NCBI RefSeq assembly: GCF_000169375.1
Contig: NZ_AAXY01000024.1
Span: forward strand, 1 to 64,000
Direction: 5' to 3'
Length of the DNA: 64,000 bases
DNA from: Marinobacter sp. ELB17
Lineage (GTDB): Bacteria; Pseudomonadota; Gammaproteobacteria; Pseudomonadales; Oleiphilaceae
Position 1 is the first letter of the stretch, and every line of letters begins with the position of its first letter. Below, in pieces: positions 1 to 8,882 of this stretch. The notes beneath the pieces were generated by a model. It did no database searches and was not told where the DNA came from. It saw only the letters and a list, made by a program, of their open reading frames with translations. The position numbers were made by a program, and so were the translations under genes.

Positions 1-64
1 AAAGACACCCCACATCCTCGACCCTCCACTCAGTATCAGGTTACGTAAGCTTGTGCTTAGTCAC

Positions 65-310
65 CTAATCCCCACCTTTGAAAAACACCACCTGCTTAAC
101 CGTATGGTCGTCTTCGTTTTTGCGTTTGTTCACGCGGGTTTGCAGTTCCGGGGCAGCCGGAGCTTCTACGTCAGAGATGCCGTCGGTGAAACCGCAAACC
201 ACGCATGCGCGGATTTGCTCACCGGCGTCGTCGGTGTACATGGTAATTTTGTCCATTTCCGAACAGCGGGGGCAAACGGCTCCGGCGATGAAACGTTTTG
301 GGCTTGGCAT
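65..310 (-). CDS. yheV: YheV-like zinc-ribbon protein
   Basis: An 81-residue protein with two CXXC pairs (CPRC near residue 13, CVVC near residue 36), which form a small zinc-ribbon-like fold typical of the YheV (DUF2387) family. The molecular role of the family is not known. It lies 70 bases downstream of the oligopeptidase A gene on the same strand, the same order (prlC-yheV) as in many Gammaproteobacteria, so co-transcription is likely. The ATG is preceded by a GGAG ribosome-binding site at 8 bases. The C-terminus is basic and ends in a short hydrophobic stretch (VVFF). Family assignment is from the cysteine pattern, length and neighbour. Confidence 0.85.
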   Translation of the reverse strand: MPSPKRFIAGAVCPRCSEMDKITMYTDDAGEQIRACVVCGFTDGISDVEAPAAPELQTRVNKRKNEDDHTVKQVVFFKGGD

Positions 311-380
311 TTGATAACTCCATATTAAATGGCCCCTACCAGCCTTGGCCGGCGGGGCGGATTGCCTATGGCAAATGGAG

Positions 381-2426
381 TCAGGCGACTTGCGGGCTGA
401 TGCCGGTTTGCTGCAACAGTGCGTCTACCTTGGGTTCGCGGCCGCGGAAGGCTTTGAACAGCTCCATGGGTTCTTGTGAACCGCCTTTCTCCAGAATATT
501 TTGCAAGAACGACTTGCCGGTTTGCGGATCGAAAATGCCGTTTTGCTCAAACAGCGAGAACGCATCCGCCGCCAGCACTTCGGCCCATTTGTAGCTGTAA
601 TAGCCCGCTGCGTAACCACCGGCGAAGATGTGGGAAAAAGAGTTGGGGAAGCGATTAAACTCTGGTGATTCCACCACCGCAATTTCCCTACGAACCTGGC
701 GGTGCATATCCAGCGGATTGGTTGGCGCTGTGTCGACGAACTCGGCGTGCAGGCGGAAATCGAACAGCGAGAATTCAAGCTGACGCACCAACCCCATGCC
801 CGACTGGAAGTTCTTCGCGGCTAACAGCTTTTCCAACATGTCCTGCGGTAGCGGCTCACCGGTTTCGTGGTGGGCAGCAATCAGCGCCAGCGATTCCGGG
901 TTCCAGCACCAGTTTTCGAGGAACTGGCTCGGCAGTTCGACCGCGTCCCACGCCACACCATTAATGCCCGACACGTCCATTACCTCCACCTGGGTCAGCA
1001 TGTGGTGCAGGCCGTGGCCGAACTCGTGGAACAGGGTGGTGACCTCATCGTGGGTCAGCAGCGACGGCTTGCCGTTCACCGGTGGGGTGAAGTTGCAGGT
1101 CAGGAAAGCCACCGGCAGCTGCAGGGTGCCGCGCAGGTTACGCCAGCGTACCCGGCAATCCGCCATCCAGGCGCCGCCACGCTTGCCTTGGCGGGCAAAC
1201 AGGTCTAGATAGAACCAGGCAATGGGCTCGCCGTTACGGCTGATGCAGTAGGCGGTGGCGTCATCGTGCCAAGTTTCTACGTCTGGCTTGGCTTCAATCT
1301 GGATATCGAACAACTTTTCTGTCACGCGGAACAGGCCAGGCACCACGTTGTCCACCGGAAACCAGGGGCGCAGGGCTTCCGGAGAAATGTCGTAGCGCTG
1401 TTGGCGTAATTTTTCGCTGTAGTAACCAATGTCCCAGGCCTGCAAGTCATCCAGGCCGTGTTCGTCTTTTGCAAAGGCCTTGAGTTCAGCGAATTCCTGC
1501 TCTGCCACCGGCTTGGCTTTGTTCGCCAGATCCGTCAAAAAGCCCAATACTTCATCGGTATCGCGGGCCATTTTTGTGACCAGCGAGCGCTCGGCAAAGT
1601 TATTAAAGCCCAGTAGTTGTGCCAGGGCGTGGCGGCGTTTTAGGATTTCCGCCATCACCGGGGTGTTGTCCCAATTGCCAGCGTCTGGCCCCATATCGGA
1701 AGCGCGGGTGACAAAGGCTTCATACACTTCACGGCGCAGCTCGCGATTGTCACAGTAAGTCATTACCGGGTGGAAGCTGGGGAAATGCAGAGTAATGACA
1801 TAACCATCCAGACCTTTCTGTTTGGCCGCCGATTTGGCGCCTTCCAGCGCACTTTCAGGCACGCCGGCCAGCTCGCTTTTCTCGGTGATTTGCTTGAACC
1901 AGTGCTGGGTGGCGTCCAGAACGTTGTCACTGAAGCTGTTGGACAGCTCCGAGAGCTCGCGGGCCAGATCGGCGTAGCGCTTTTTCTCATCATCGGGCAG
2001 ATCAACGCCGCCCAGGTGGAAGTCCCGCTGAGTGTTTTCCACTGCTTTTCGCTGGGCTTCGCTTAGTTTGCTGAAATCATCGCGGACTGCCAGCTTTTTG
2101 TAGGCCTCGCACAAAACCGCATTCTGGCTCAGCTCGGTGCTGTACTCGGTGAGCTTTTCCAGACAGTTTTTGTACACTTTGCGCAGGTCGTCGTTGTTCA
2201 TCACCGCGTTCAGGTGTGAGATTACCGACCAAGCGTTGCTCAGTTTGTTCTCAAGCGACTGCATGGGCTGCACCAGAGTGTCCCAGTCGGGTTCTTCGTT
2301 CTGCGCCAGGCTGTTAATTTTCATGCGATTTTCACTGAGAATCTGGTCGATCGCTCCTTCCATATGCTCAGTGCGCACGTGTTCAAATTTGGGTAGCAAG
2401 TCGTTGGTCAGTAGTGGATTATTCAT
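381..2426 (-). CDS. prlC: Oligopeptidase A (M3 zinc metallopeptidase)
   Basis: A 681-residue cytosolic zinc endopeptidase of family M3, the usual length for oligopeptidase A, which degrades short peptides including cleaved signal peptides. The zinc site HEFGH is visible in the C-terminal third within TLFHEFGHGLHHML. The N-terminal half is helical, as expected for the lid of the M3 channel. The start at MNNPLLTNDLLPKF matches the family N-terminus, and the ATG follows a GA-rich sequence (gaagggga on the coding strand). The next gene downstream is the YheV-type protein. Upstream lies an inverted-repeat element and the divergently oriented carbonic anhydrase gene. Confidence 0.96.
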   Translation of the reverse strand: MNNPLLTNDLLPKFEHVRTEHMEGAIDQILSENRMKINSLAQNEEPDWDTLVQPMQSLENKLSNAWSVISHLNAVMNNDDLRKVYKNCLEKLTEYSTELSQNAVLCEAYKKLAVRDDFSKLSEAQRKAVENTQRDFHLGGVDLPDDEKKRYADLARELSELSNSFSDNVLDATQHWFKQITEKSELAGVPESALEGAKSAAKQKGLDGYVITLHFPSFHPVMTYCDNRELRREVYEAFVTRASDMGPDAGNWDNTPVMAEILKRRHALAQLLGFNNFAERSLVTKMARDTDEVLGFLTDLANKAKPVAEQEFAELKAFAKDEHGLDDLQAWDIGYYSEKLRQQRYDISPEALRPWFPVDNVVPGLFRVTEKLFDIQIEAKPDVETWHDDATAYCISRNGEPIAWFYLDLFARQGKRGGAWMADCRVRWRNLRGTLQLPVAFLTCNFTPPVNGKPSLLTHDEVTTLFHEFGHGLHHMLTQVEVMDVSGINGVAWDAVELPSQFLENWCWNPESLALIAAHHETGEPLPQDMLEKLLAAKNFQSGMGLVRQLEFSLFDFRLHAEFVDTAPTNPLDMHRQVRREIAVVESPEFNRFPNSFSHIFAGGYAAGYYSYKWAEVLAADAFSLFEQNGIFDPQTGKSFLQNILEKGGSQEPMELFKAFRGREPKVDALLQQTGISPQVA

Positions 2427-2488
2427 CGTTCCCCTTCTCAGCGGTTCAAATGTCGGGTAATTTGAAAAGAATATCTATGGAGCAAGGC

Positions 2489-2591
2489 GATCAGGGAGTT
2501 TGCTTTTCAAAACACGCCTCAAAATGTCATGTGCGGTTTGAACTCCACATTCCTTGGCTTCGCCCAGTTTTGCAAAGCAAACTCCCTGATC
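2489..2591. repeat. 103-bp intergenic element with 25-bp terminal inverted repeats
   Basis: The 25-bp arms 2489-2513 and 2567-2591 are reverse complements of each other with one mismatch, and the outer 18 bp are perfect. They enclose about 53 bp of non-coding sequence. The element sits between the divergent prlC and carbonic anhydrase genes. Its size and symmetry resemble a dispersed palindromic or MITE-like repeat. Both strands carry short open frames, which I regard as spurious. A second element of almost the same size (104 bp, 24-bp arms) lies at 47416-47519. Confidence 0.75.
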
Positions 2592-2632
2592 ACCCTCCAA
2601 CTTCGGATTATTCCCCGTAATAGGACTATGTA

Positions 2633-3187
2633 ATGGCGAATGTACGTTCTCACAAGGGTAGCACGCCACAATTTGGCGAGCGCAACTGGGTAGACCCCAG
2701 CGCAGTCGTGATTGGCGATGTGACTACCGGCGAAGACTGTTCGATTTGGCCGATGACGGTTGTGCGTGGTGACATGCACAAAATCCGCATTGGCGCGCGC
2801 TGCAGTGTTCAAGACGGCTCTGTGCTGCACATCACTCACGCCAGTGATTTCAACCCCGGCGGTTGGCCGCTGATTATTGGTGATGACGTTACCATCGGCC
2901 ACAAGGCACTACTGCATGGCTGTACTGTGGGCAACCGGGTGCTGGTGGGCATGGGCTGTATCATCATGGACGGTGCGGTGGTGGAAGACGAAGTGATTAT
3001 CGGCGCGGGCTGCCTGGTACCCTCAGGCAAGCGTTTGGACTCCGGCTATCTTTATGTAGGTTCGCCGTGTAAGCAGGCAAGGGCGCTGACCGATAAGGAA
3101 CGCGGCTTTTTTCTATACACCGCCAGCAACTATGTAAAGCTCAAAGATGAATATCTGGCCGAAAAAGCCAACGACTACCATTATTGA
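2633..3187 (+). CDS. Gamma-class carbonic anhydrase family protein (YrdA-like)
   Basis: A 184-residue left-handed beta-helix protein of the gamma carbonic anhydrase/LbH family. Hexapeptide turns run through most of the chain (for example VIGDVTTGEDCSIWPMTVV). The zinc-ligand histidines sit in the segment around residues 70-95 (HITHAS, IGHKALLHGC). Length and sequence match YrdA/PaaY-like proteins, whose carbonic anhydrase activity is variable, so the exact substrate is uncertain. It is a single gene read away from prlC. No strong terminator is seen in the AT-richer stretch that follows. Confidence 0.92.
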   Translation: MANVRSHKGSTPQFGERNWVDPSAVVIGDVTTGEDCSIWPMTVVRGDMHKIRIGARCSVQDGSVLHITHASDFNPGGWPLIIGDDVTIGHKALLHGCTVGNRVLVGMGCIIMDGAVVEDEVIIGAGCLVPSGKRLDSGYLYVGSPCKQARALTDKERGFFLYTASNYVKLKDEYLAEKANDYHY

Positions 3188-3560
3188 TCTAAGCGGCCAC
3201 ATGTCCGCACCTGTTGTGCCCAATCTGGCAACGGCTTAGCGCTGCTGGTAGTGCTGACGTTTGGTCGCAGCCTGCTCTCAAGGGCGTTCTATGCCTTTAC
3301 CAACCGACTGATGTTAAAAAGTGCGCAGTTCGACTGAAGGCAAATGGGCTGTTTATTGGCTTACTCAAATTCATGAATCTGATCGAGCTTGTGTTGTTCA
3401 CGCTATTGCAACTGCATCCAAAGCACCTCAATCAGATGTGAAGTTTGGTCTTAGACCCGTCTCTCACAACCTTGCTGCTTGGATCCAATGTCGTGGTAAA
3501 CAGCCTGTCAACCTAGTGCCCGGGTCTTTCCTTGAGCTAATCTCGCGGTAGCTCACCTGT
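3188..3560. other. Intergenic stretch without a supported gene
   Basis: About 370 bases between the carbonic anhydrase and pomB genes. Short frames exist on the plus strand (up to 76 codons) but none has a ribosome-binding site or a protein pattern I recognise. One frame around 3225-3345 reads as a hydrophobic then Arg/Lys-rich stretch ending at a stop and could be a gene remnant. I cannot assign it. Confidence 0.4.
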
Positions 3561-4400
3561 TTAAGGTTTGACTTCTGCCGGAAACTGCTCGATCGGCACG
3601 TCTTCCTTGCATATTGGGCCGCGAATGGCAATTTCCACTCGCCGGTTCACGGCACGGTTTTCCGGGCTGTTGTTGGGCACCAGCGGGTTGGTTTCAGCAC
3701 GGCCGGCGGCAATCACCCGATCGGCAGGCACATCACGGTTCAGAACCAACTCGTGTACCACCGACACCGCCCGCGCCGCTGAAAGATCCCAGTTGGAACG
3801 GTAACGGCTGCTGGCGATGGGCCTGTCGTCTGTATATCCGGCCACCACCACATCGCCACGGCAATTTTTCAGCACGTCCACTACCCGCTCGATAATAGGC
3901 AGCATTTCTTTCTTGATAGTGGCGTCGCCCGACATGAATGTGGCATCTTCAGAGAAACGGATGATCACCTGGTGTTCGTCGTAGTCGACGTTCAGGGCGC
4001 CGCTAGCCACTTCGTTTTCCAGCTCCCGAATCAAACTGCTGGCCAAAGTAATCACGCCTTCAGACACCGGAGTAACGCCGTCGCTGGTCGAGCGCTCGTC
4101 GATCAATTCAGGCTCAGCCTGCAACTGTTTGTCTGGATCTAAGCTGCTGTTCCCGTCAGATATCTTGATCGGCAAGCTGCCACCGTCATCCGCGATCAAA
4201 TTGCCTGAACCAAACGCAACCGACAACGAGCCGGCCATCGCTTTGTATTTTTCAATATCCAGTTCGGCGAACGACAACAGCAGTATGAAAAACGTCAGCA
4301 GCAAAGTGGTCAGGTCGGCAAAGGTCACAATCCACGCTGGCGCACCGGCAGCGCCTGCTTTTTTTCGCTTGGGCAGAGTTGCAAGAGCTAGGCGGGCCAA
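3561..4400 (-). CDS. pomB: Flagellar stator protein PomB/MotB
   Basis: A 279-residue stator B subunit. A short basic N-terminus is followed by one transmembrane helix (residues 23-45) carrying the ion-binding aspartate in WIVTFADL (Asp29). A linker and a C-terminal OmpA-like peptidoglycan-binding domain follow (about 140-270, with AGYTDDRPI and NWDLSAARA). The segment after the helix (SFAELDIEKYKAMAGS) resembles Na+-type PomB more than H+-type MotB, so sodium coupling is an inference. It follows pomA with a gap of only 3 bases and is surely co-transcribed. It anchors the stator to the wall and conducts ions with PomA. Confidence 0.93.
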   Translation of the reverse strand: MARLALATLPKRKKAGAAGAPAWIVTFADLTTLLLTFFILLLSFAELDIEKYKAMAGSLSVAFGSGNLIADDGGSLPIKISDGNSSLDPDKQLQAEPELIDERSTSDGVTPVSEGVITLASSLIRELENEVASGALNVDYDEHQVIIRFSEDATFMSGDATIKKEMLPIIERVVDVLKNCRGDVVVAGYTDDRPIASSRYRSNWDLSAARAVSVVHELVLNRDVPADRVIAAGRAETNPLVPNNSPENRAVNRRVEIAIRGPICKEDVPIEQFPAEVKP

Positions 4401-4403
4401 GGC

Positions 4404-5177
4404 TTAGGCCCCCTGCTCGCGTTTCAGACTGTCGCGCTGCTCGGGGTTCAGGAACGATGACAGCAGTTCGGTCATTACCCGCGGATTTTCACCTTGCAGG
4501 ATTTTTTGAATTGAAGTGGCAATCAAAAGTTGGTTGCGCATTTCGTCTTCGGCTTTTAACTGCAGTTTATCCGCCAGGGGCAAGGCGATCAGCTGGGCAA
4601 TAAAAGCACCGTAAAGCGTGGTCAGCAGGGCGATCGCCATAGCCGGGCCAATAGAGGAAGGGTCATCAAGGGTATTGAGCATTTGCACCAAGCCTACCAG
4701 AGTGCCAAGCATTCCTATGGCCGGAGCCGATTCGCCGATACCACGGAACACTCTTTCTGCTACCTCGTAACGTTCGGAGCATTGCTGGATTTCGTGGTGC
4801 AGGGCTTCTTCCACAAGTTCTGGCGAATGGCCATCAACACACAGATTAATGGCTTTCTCCAGAAACACATTGTCGGTGGTGTGGTTTTCAAGGCCCAAAA
4901 TACCCTCTTTACGCACCACCATGGCCAACGCGCCCACTTCGCGAATTAGCTCGTCAGGGCGCTCTACGCGGTCCATAAAGGCCGCGCGTGACGCCAGGCG
5001 AATAGCGCTCATCAACGAACTCAGGCGGAACTTGATCAGCGTTACCGCAAAGGTTCCGCCCAGCACAATGGCCAACCCGGGCAGGTTAAGAAAGGTCAGC
5101 AGGGTGGCGTTAGCCAGCATGGCCAATATCACCACCAGCATCCCAGCAACCAGTCCGACCAGCGTTAGTATGTCCAT
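4404..5177 (-). CDS. pomA: Flagellar stator protein PomA/MotA
   Basis: A 257-residue polytopic inner-membrane protein with two N-terminal helices (about 1-50), a cytoplasmic loop rich in charged residues that contacts FliG (about 55-150), and two C-terminal helices. The C-terminal pair contains the conserved stretch IGMLGTLVGLVQML and the proline-bearing ALLTTLYGAFIAQL. The length fits PomA (about 255) rather than E. coli MotA (295). It is the first gene of a two-gene operon with pomB, with a GAAGG ribosome-binding site upstream of the ATG. Confidence 0.94.
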   Translation of the reverse strand: MDILTLVGLVAGMLVVILAMLANATLLTFLNLPGLAIVLGGTFAVTLIKFRLSSLMSAIRLASRAAFMDRVERPDELIREVGALAMVVRKEGILGLENHTTDNVFLEKAINLCVDGHSPELVEEALHHEIQQCSERYEVAERVFRGIGESAPAIGMLGTLVGLVQMLNTLDDPSSIGPAMAIALLTTLYGAFIAQLIALPLADKLQLKAEDEMRNQLLIATSIQKILQGENPRVMTELLSSFLNPEQRDSLKREQGA

Positions 5178-5225
5178 GCGTTAACCTTCATGTTGACTAT
5201 TTTCTTCGCTTGATTTGCGCCTGAT

Positions 5226-6059
5226 TTAGTTTGCTGTAAGGGTTCGCAGACTAGCAATAACCGGAGCAGTTTGCGGCCGTACTCCGCGCCATACTTCAAA
5301 TGCCTCGGCCGCTTGCTCTACCAGCATGCCCAGGCCGTCATATACGCGCTCTGCCCCGTTATCCAGAGCCCACTGGTTAAACGTGGTATTTGTGGCAGCA
5401 TACATCATGTCGTAAATCACCGTACCAGCGCCGATCAACTCTACAGACAACGGCGGTAAATCGCCCTGCAGGCTAGCGCTAGTGCCATTGATAATGACAT
5501 CGAAATCGCCGGTGATACTGTCGTACGCTTGGCTGCCAAGCCAGGTAATACCGGCAACGTCAGCAAAGAGCGCCGCCAGATTCTGCGCTTTGGCCGGCGT
5601 GCGGTTAGCAATCACCAGCGTGTGCGGCTGTTCAAGTAACAGCGGCGCTAGAACACCGCGTACCGCGCCACCAGCACCCAATATCAAAACACGGGTGCCC
5701 TTTAATGCTACTTGGTGATTGTGCAGCAAGTCTTGTACCAAGCCTGCGCCGTCGGTGTTGTCTGCCACCAACACGCCGTTGTCCTGGTACAGAGTGTTGG
5801 CCGCGCCAGCCTTGAGCGCGCGGGCGCTGTGTCGGCCAGCCATCTGCCAGGCCGCTTCCTTAAACGGTACAGTCACGTTCAGGCCTTTACCGCCGCGCGC
5901 AAAAAACTCGGTTACGGTGTTTTCAAAACCGTCCAGGGGCGCCTGAATCGCCGTGTACTCAAGCGCTTCGCCAGTCTGGCTGGCAAACAGACCGTGAATC
6001 CGCGGTGACTTACTATGGCTAACGGGGTGGCCAATCACCGCATACAGATCATTTTTCAT
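5226..6059 (-). CDS. aroE: Shikimate dehydrogenase
   Basis: A 277-residue NADP-dependent enzyme that reduces 3-dehydroshikimate to shikimate in aromatic amino-acid synthesis. The N-terminal substrate domain shows VIGHPVSHSKSPRIH and the catalytic NVTVPFKE (Lys near 65). The NADP-binding glycine loop is LILGAGGAVRGV, followed by the NRTPAKA phosphate-binding segment. The gene is 10 bases downstream of hemF and ends the dprA-tsaC-hemF-aroE run. The same run is conserved in many Gammaproteobacteria. Confidence 0.97.
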   Translation of the reverse strand: MKNDLYAVIGHPVSHSKSPRIHGLFASQTGEALEYTAIQAPLDGFENTVTEFFARGGKGLNVTVPFKEAAWQMAGRHSARALKAGAANTLYQDNGVLVADNTDGAGLVQDLLHNHQVALKGTRVLILGAGGAVRGVLAPLLLEQPHTLVIANRTPAKAQNLAALFADVAGITWLGSQAYDSITGDFDVIINGTSASLQGDLPPLSVELIGAGTVIYDMMYAATNTTFNQWALDNGAERVYDGLGMLVEQAAEAFEVWRGVRPQTAPVIASLRTLTAN

Positions 6060-6069
6060 CGTTGCCCCC

Positions 6070-6990
6070 TCAGGAAGCTGTGAGCCAGTCGCGGCCAGTC
6101 AGAAAGTGCTCCAGCAGGCGCGCTTCTTCACTACCAGGTGCCGGCACCTGATTATAATCCCAGCGTACCAGAGGCGGCAGCGACATCAGAATAGATTCGG
6201 TGCGGCCGCCGGACTGAAGCCCGAACAGGGTGCCGCGGTCGTACACCAGGTTGAACTCCACGTAGCGGCCACGGCGATAGAGCTGAAACTGACGCTGAGC
6301 GTCGCTGTAGGGCTGATTTTTGCGGGCCTGGACAATGGGTTCGTAAGCGTCAATGTAACTGTCGCCGATGGCGCGCATAAATTCGAAATCGCGGGCAAAA
6401 TCACCAGTATTGTAATCGTCAAAAAACAGCCCGCCCACGCCGCGGGGCTCGTTGCGGTGTTTCAGAAAAAAGTACTCGTCGCACCAATGCTTATAACGTG
6501 GGTACACGTCGTCACCAAAGGGCGCACAGGCGTTCGCGGCGGTGCGGTGCCAATGCTCGCAGTCTTCGTTAACGCCGTAATAGGGGGTTAAATCATAGCC
6601 GCCGCCAAACCAGTAAACCGGTTCAGCGTTTTCCGGCGTAGCGATAAAAAATCGCACGTTGGCGTGGGAGGTCGGCACGTGGGGGTTGTGGGGGTGCATC
6701 ACCAGCGACAAACCCATAGCTTGCCAGGGCGCGCCTGCCAAATGAGGACGGTGGGCCGTCGCCGAAGGCGGCATGGTGTTGCCCATCACGTGGGAAAAGT
6801 TCACACCGCCTTTTTCAAACACCTTGCCGCTGCCGATCACTCGGCTAATACCGCCGCCGCCTTCCACGCGATCCCAGGCGTCGTGAATAAATTCACCGCC
6901 ACCGTCGGTCACGGCCAGGCGCTGGCATAGGGTATCTTGCAGCTGTAACAGATAGTGTTTGACCGCCTGCGGGTCTGGTTGCTGTGGCAT
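6070..6990 (-). CDS. hemF: Oxygen-dependent coproporphyrinogen III oxidase
   Basis: A 306-residue enzyme that decarboxylates coproporphyrinogen III to protoporphyrinogen IX using O2 in haem synthesis. Diagnostic blocks include WFGGGYDLTPYY, PRGVGGLFFDD and the C-terminal YNQVPAPGSEEARL. The length matches HemF (299-306). The ATG has a clear AGGAG ribosome-binding site. It sits 8 bases after tsaC and 10 bases before aroE, in one leftward transcription unit. Its presence indicates aerobic haem synthesis. Confidence 0.97.
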   Translation of the reverse strand: MPQQPDPQAVKHYLLQLQDTLCQRLAVTDGGGEFIHDAWDRVEGGGGISRVIGSGKVFEKGGVNFSHVMGNTMPPSATAHRPHLAGAPWQAMGLSLVMHPHNPHVPTSHANVRFFIATPENAEPVYWFGGGYDLTPYYGVNEDCEHWHRTAANACAPFGDDVYPRYKHWCDEYFFLKHRNEPRGVGGLFFDDYNTGDFARDFEFMRAIGDSYIDAYEPIVQARKNQPYSDAQRQFQLYRRGRYVEFNLVYDRGTLFGLQSGGRTESILMSLPPLVRWDYNQVPAPGSEEARLLEHFLTGRDWLTAS

Positions 6991-6998
6991 GTTTTCTC

Positions 6999-7607
6999 CT
7001 AACGTAGCTGCTGGCCGGTAACGATATCAATTATACGGCTGGGTTGGCGATTTCCACCCAGCGCACCGGGCACCACCCAGTCCAGCTGGCCATGAAAATA
7101 GCCCTGAACCTGCCAGGGCGAACGGGCTGGGGCGCGGCCCGCGGGGTTGCACGAGGTGGAAACCAGCGGGCTGCCTACAGCGTTGCATAGGGCTTTGACC
7201 ACCGGATGTGCACTCACTCTCACCGCAATCGAGCTGTGCTCGCCACGTACCCATTCGGGCACCTGCTGGTGCACATCGGGTAACAGGCAGGTAACGGGAC
7301 CAGGCCAATGCTGTCGGGCTCGCTGCTGAAGGTCTTGCGGCAGGGGGTTCAGCAAAAAAACAATCTGTTCGACCGAAGCCGCCACCAGAATCATGCCTTT
7401 GTGCACGGGGCGCTGTTTCAGATCCAGAATGCGTTGCACCGCAACCTGGTTCCAAGGGTCACAGCCGAGACCCCAAACAGCTTCCGTTGGATAGGCGAGC
7501 ACTCCGCCTTGGTGCAGAGTGCGGCGAGCGCAGTGTAATTGCCAGTCGGTCAGCGGGTGGTCTGTTGCCATAGGGGAGTCGAGCCTGAATAAAATCACTG
7601 TTGGCAC
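6999..7607 (-). CDS. tsaC: Threonylcarbamoyl-AMP synthase TsaC
   Basis: A YrdC/Sua5-fold enzyme that makes threonylcarbamoyl-AMP for the t6A37 modification of tRNAs. The family signature GGVLAYPTEAVWGLGCDP lies near residue 35, followed by RPVHKGMILVAAS and a C-terminal VSTSCNPAGRAPA. Two starts are possible: GTG at 7607 (202 aa, 5 bases after dprA) or ATG at 7571 (190 aa, the length of E. coli TsaC). Neither has a clear ribosome-binding site, so translational coupling to dprA is likely and the start is unsure. It is an operon member with dprA, hemF and aroE. Confidence 0.92.
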   Translation of the reverse strand: MPTVILFRLDSPMATDHPLTDWQLHCARRTLHQGGVLAYPTEAVWGLGCDPWNQVAVQRILDLKQRPVHKGMILVAASVEQIVFLLNPLPQDLQQRARQHWPGPVTCLLPDVHQQVPEWVRGEHSSIAVRVSAHPVVKALCNAVGSPLVSTSCNPAGRAPARSPWQVQGYFHGQLDWVVPGALGGNRQPSRIIDIVTGQQLR

Positions 7608-7612
7608 CGGGT

Positions 7613-8821
7613 TCAGGCAATGCGGACATATCCGCCGGGCGCCGCTGTAGCCAGGCCCTGAAGCTCTAACAAAAGCAGGGACTGCATCAGTTGATCGGCG
7701 CTCAGCCCGGTGCTCGAACCCAGTACATCGGTTGATTGCGAATCATACCCTAAAGCCTCCAGCACGGCGATTTCACGGGCGCCCAGACCCTCGGTAGCAG
7801 CGCTTTGTACGCTTGCGCCCGGTGTTGTCGGTTCACTCCACCAGCCCCCCAGTTCCTGCAGGATGTCGGCCACGCTTTCTACCAGCGTAGCGCCCTGCCG
7901 AATCAGCTGGTGACAACCACGGGCTACCGGGCTGTGTACCGACCCCGGTATGGCGAACACATCGCGGCCTTGTTCTGAAGCCAGCCGAGCGGTAATCAGC
8001 GAGCCGCTCTTGAAACCGGCCTCTACCACCAGAACACCCCGGCTCAAGCCGCTGATGATGCGATTACGCTGGGGGAAATGTGCGGGGCGAGCCTGGGTGC
8101 CCGGCGGGTACTCGGACACCAGCAGACCATTGGCAATCACCCGCTCCCCCAGACGCTGATGTTGGCGCGGATAGATTTTATCAAGCCCACTGCCAATCAC
8201 CGCCAAGGTAGGATGGCCGGCGTCCAGCGCACCGGCGTGGGCAGCACCATCGATACCCAGCGCCAGGCCGCTGCTGACTAACAGATTGCATTCGCCAAGC
8301 GCTGCAGCAAAGCCCCGGGCGTGGTCCAGCCCGGCACGAGTGGCGTGGCGGCTGCCAATAACCGCCAGTTGGTCACGGCTGAGCAGGTTGGTATCGCCAC
8401 GAATGTACAATAATAAAGGCGGGTTATGAATGTGGCGCAGCGGCAGCGGATAAGCCGACGACTGCCAGTGCACAATGCCAATACCATTCCGCTCACAGGC
8501 GCTTTCTATAACGCGCAAAGCCACCAATGCCGGGTGTTCAGCGTCATCACGGCGCCAGGCAGCAAGGACTTCACAAGCCTCTGCTGGCAGGCCCATGGCT
8601 TTATGGCGGGCGCTGTCCAGGTTCAGCAGGTCGGGCAGTTGCGGAACGTGCGCCGCTAACCGGCGCCGCACTCTTAGGCCAAAACCCGGCAGCTGGCTCA
8701 GAAACAACCATTGCCGGGCCCGCTCCGGGCTGTCATCACATATCTGGTCAACGGCGGGGTCAGTAAGGTCGGCGCCGGGCGGCGTATCGAACGAAAAAAG
8801 GGGTACCTGAGGCACGGGCAT
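7613..8821 (-). CDS. dprA: DNA-processing protein DprA
   Basis: A recombination mediator that binds incoming single-stranded DNA during transformation and loads RecA. The Rossmann-like DNA-binding core shows LAVIGSRHATRAG, SGLALGIDGAAHAGAL, FPQRNRIISGLS and the GSLITARLA block. An N-terminal helical domain and a C-terminal winged-helix domain (about 330-400) flank it. I place the start at the ATG at 8821 (402 aa) because an AAGGA site lies just upstream. The further upstream in-frame ATG at 8851 falls inside the terminator hairpin of the LysM gene. It heads the dprA-tsaC-hemF-aroE run. Confidence 0.94.
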   Translation of the reverse strand: MPVPQVPLFSFDTPPGADLTDPAVDQICDDSPERARQWLFLSQLPGFGLRVRRRLAAHVPQLPDLLNLDSARHKAMGLPAEACEVLAAWRRDDAEHPALVALRVIESACERNGIGIVHWQSSAYPLPLRHIHNPPLLLYIRGDTNLLSRDQLAVIGSRHATRAGLDHARGFAAALGECNLLVSSGLALGIDGAAHAGALDAGHPTLAVIGSGLDKIYPRQHQRLGERVIANGLLVSEYPPGTQARPAHFPQRNRIISGLSRGVLVVEAGFKSGSLITARLASEQGRDVFAIPGSVHSPVARGCHQLIRQGATLVESVADILQELGGWWSEPTTPGASVQSAATEGLGAREIAVLEALGYDSQSTDVLGSSTGLSADQLMQSLLLLELQGLATAAPGGYVRIA

Positions 8822-8836
8822 TTTCCTTGCGCGCAG

Positions 8837-8863
8837 AAAAAAGCCGGGCATTCCGTGCCCGGC
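8837..8863 (-). terminator. Rho-independent terminator after the LysM gene
   Basis: An 8-bp GC stem (8843-8850 with 8856-8863, loop of 5) is followed on the minus strand by a run of six T (8837-8842). It ends the LysM gene transcript just before dprA starts, so dprA needs read-through or its own promoter. Confidence 0.85.
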
Positions 8864-8882
8864 TCGGGTTTTTACCGGGTTA

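Noticed and set aside
2475..2902. Minus-strand frames running through the 2489-2591 repeat
   Set aside because: They read the inverted-repeat element and the antisense of the carbonic anhydrase gene. There is no ribosome-binding site and no protein pattern.
3214..3551. Two overlapping plus-strand frames of 75-76 codons after the carbonic anhydrase gene
   Set aside because: No recognisable family, no ribosome-binding site, and conflicting frames. A decayed gene cannot be excluded, but nothing supports a call.
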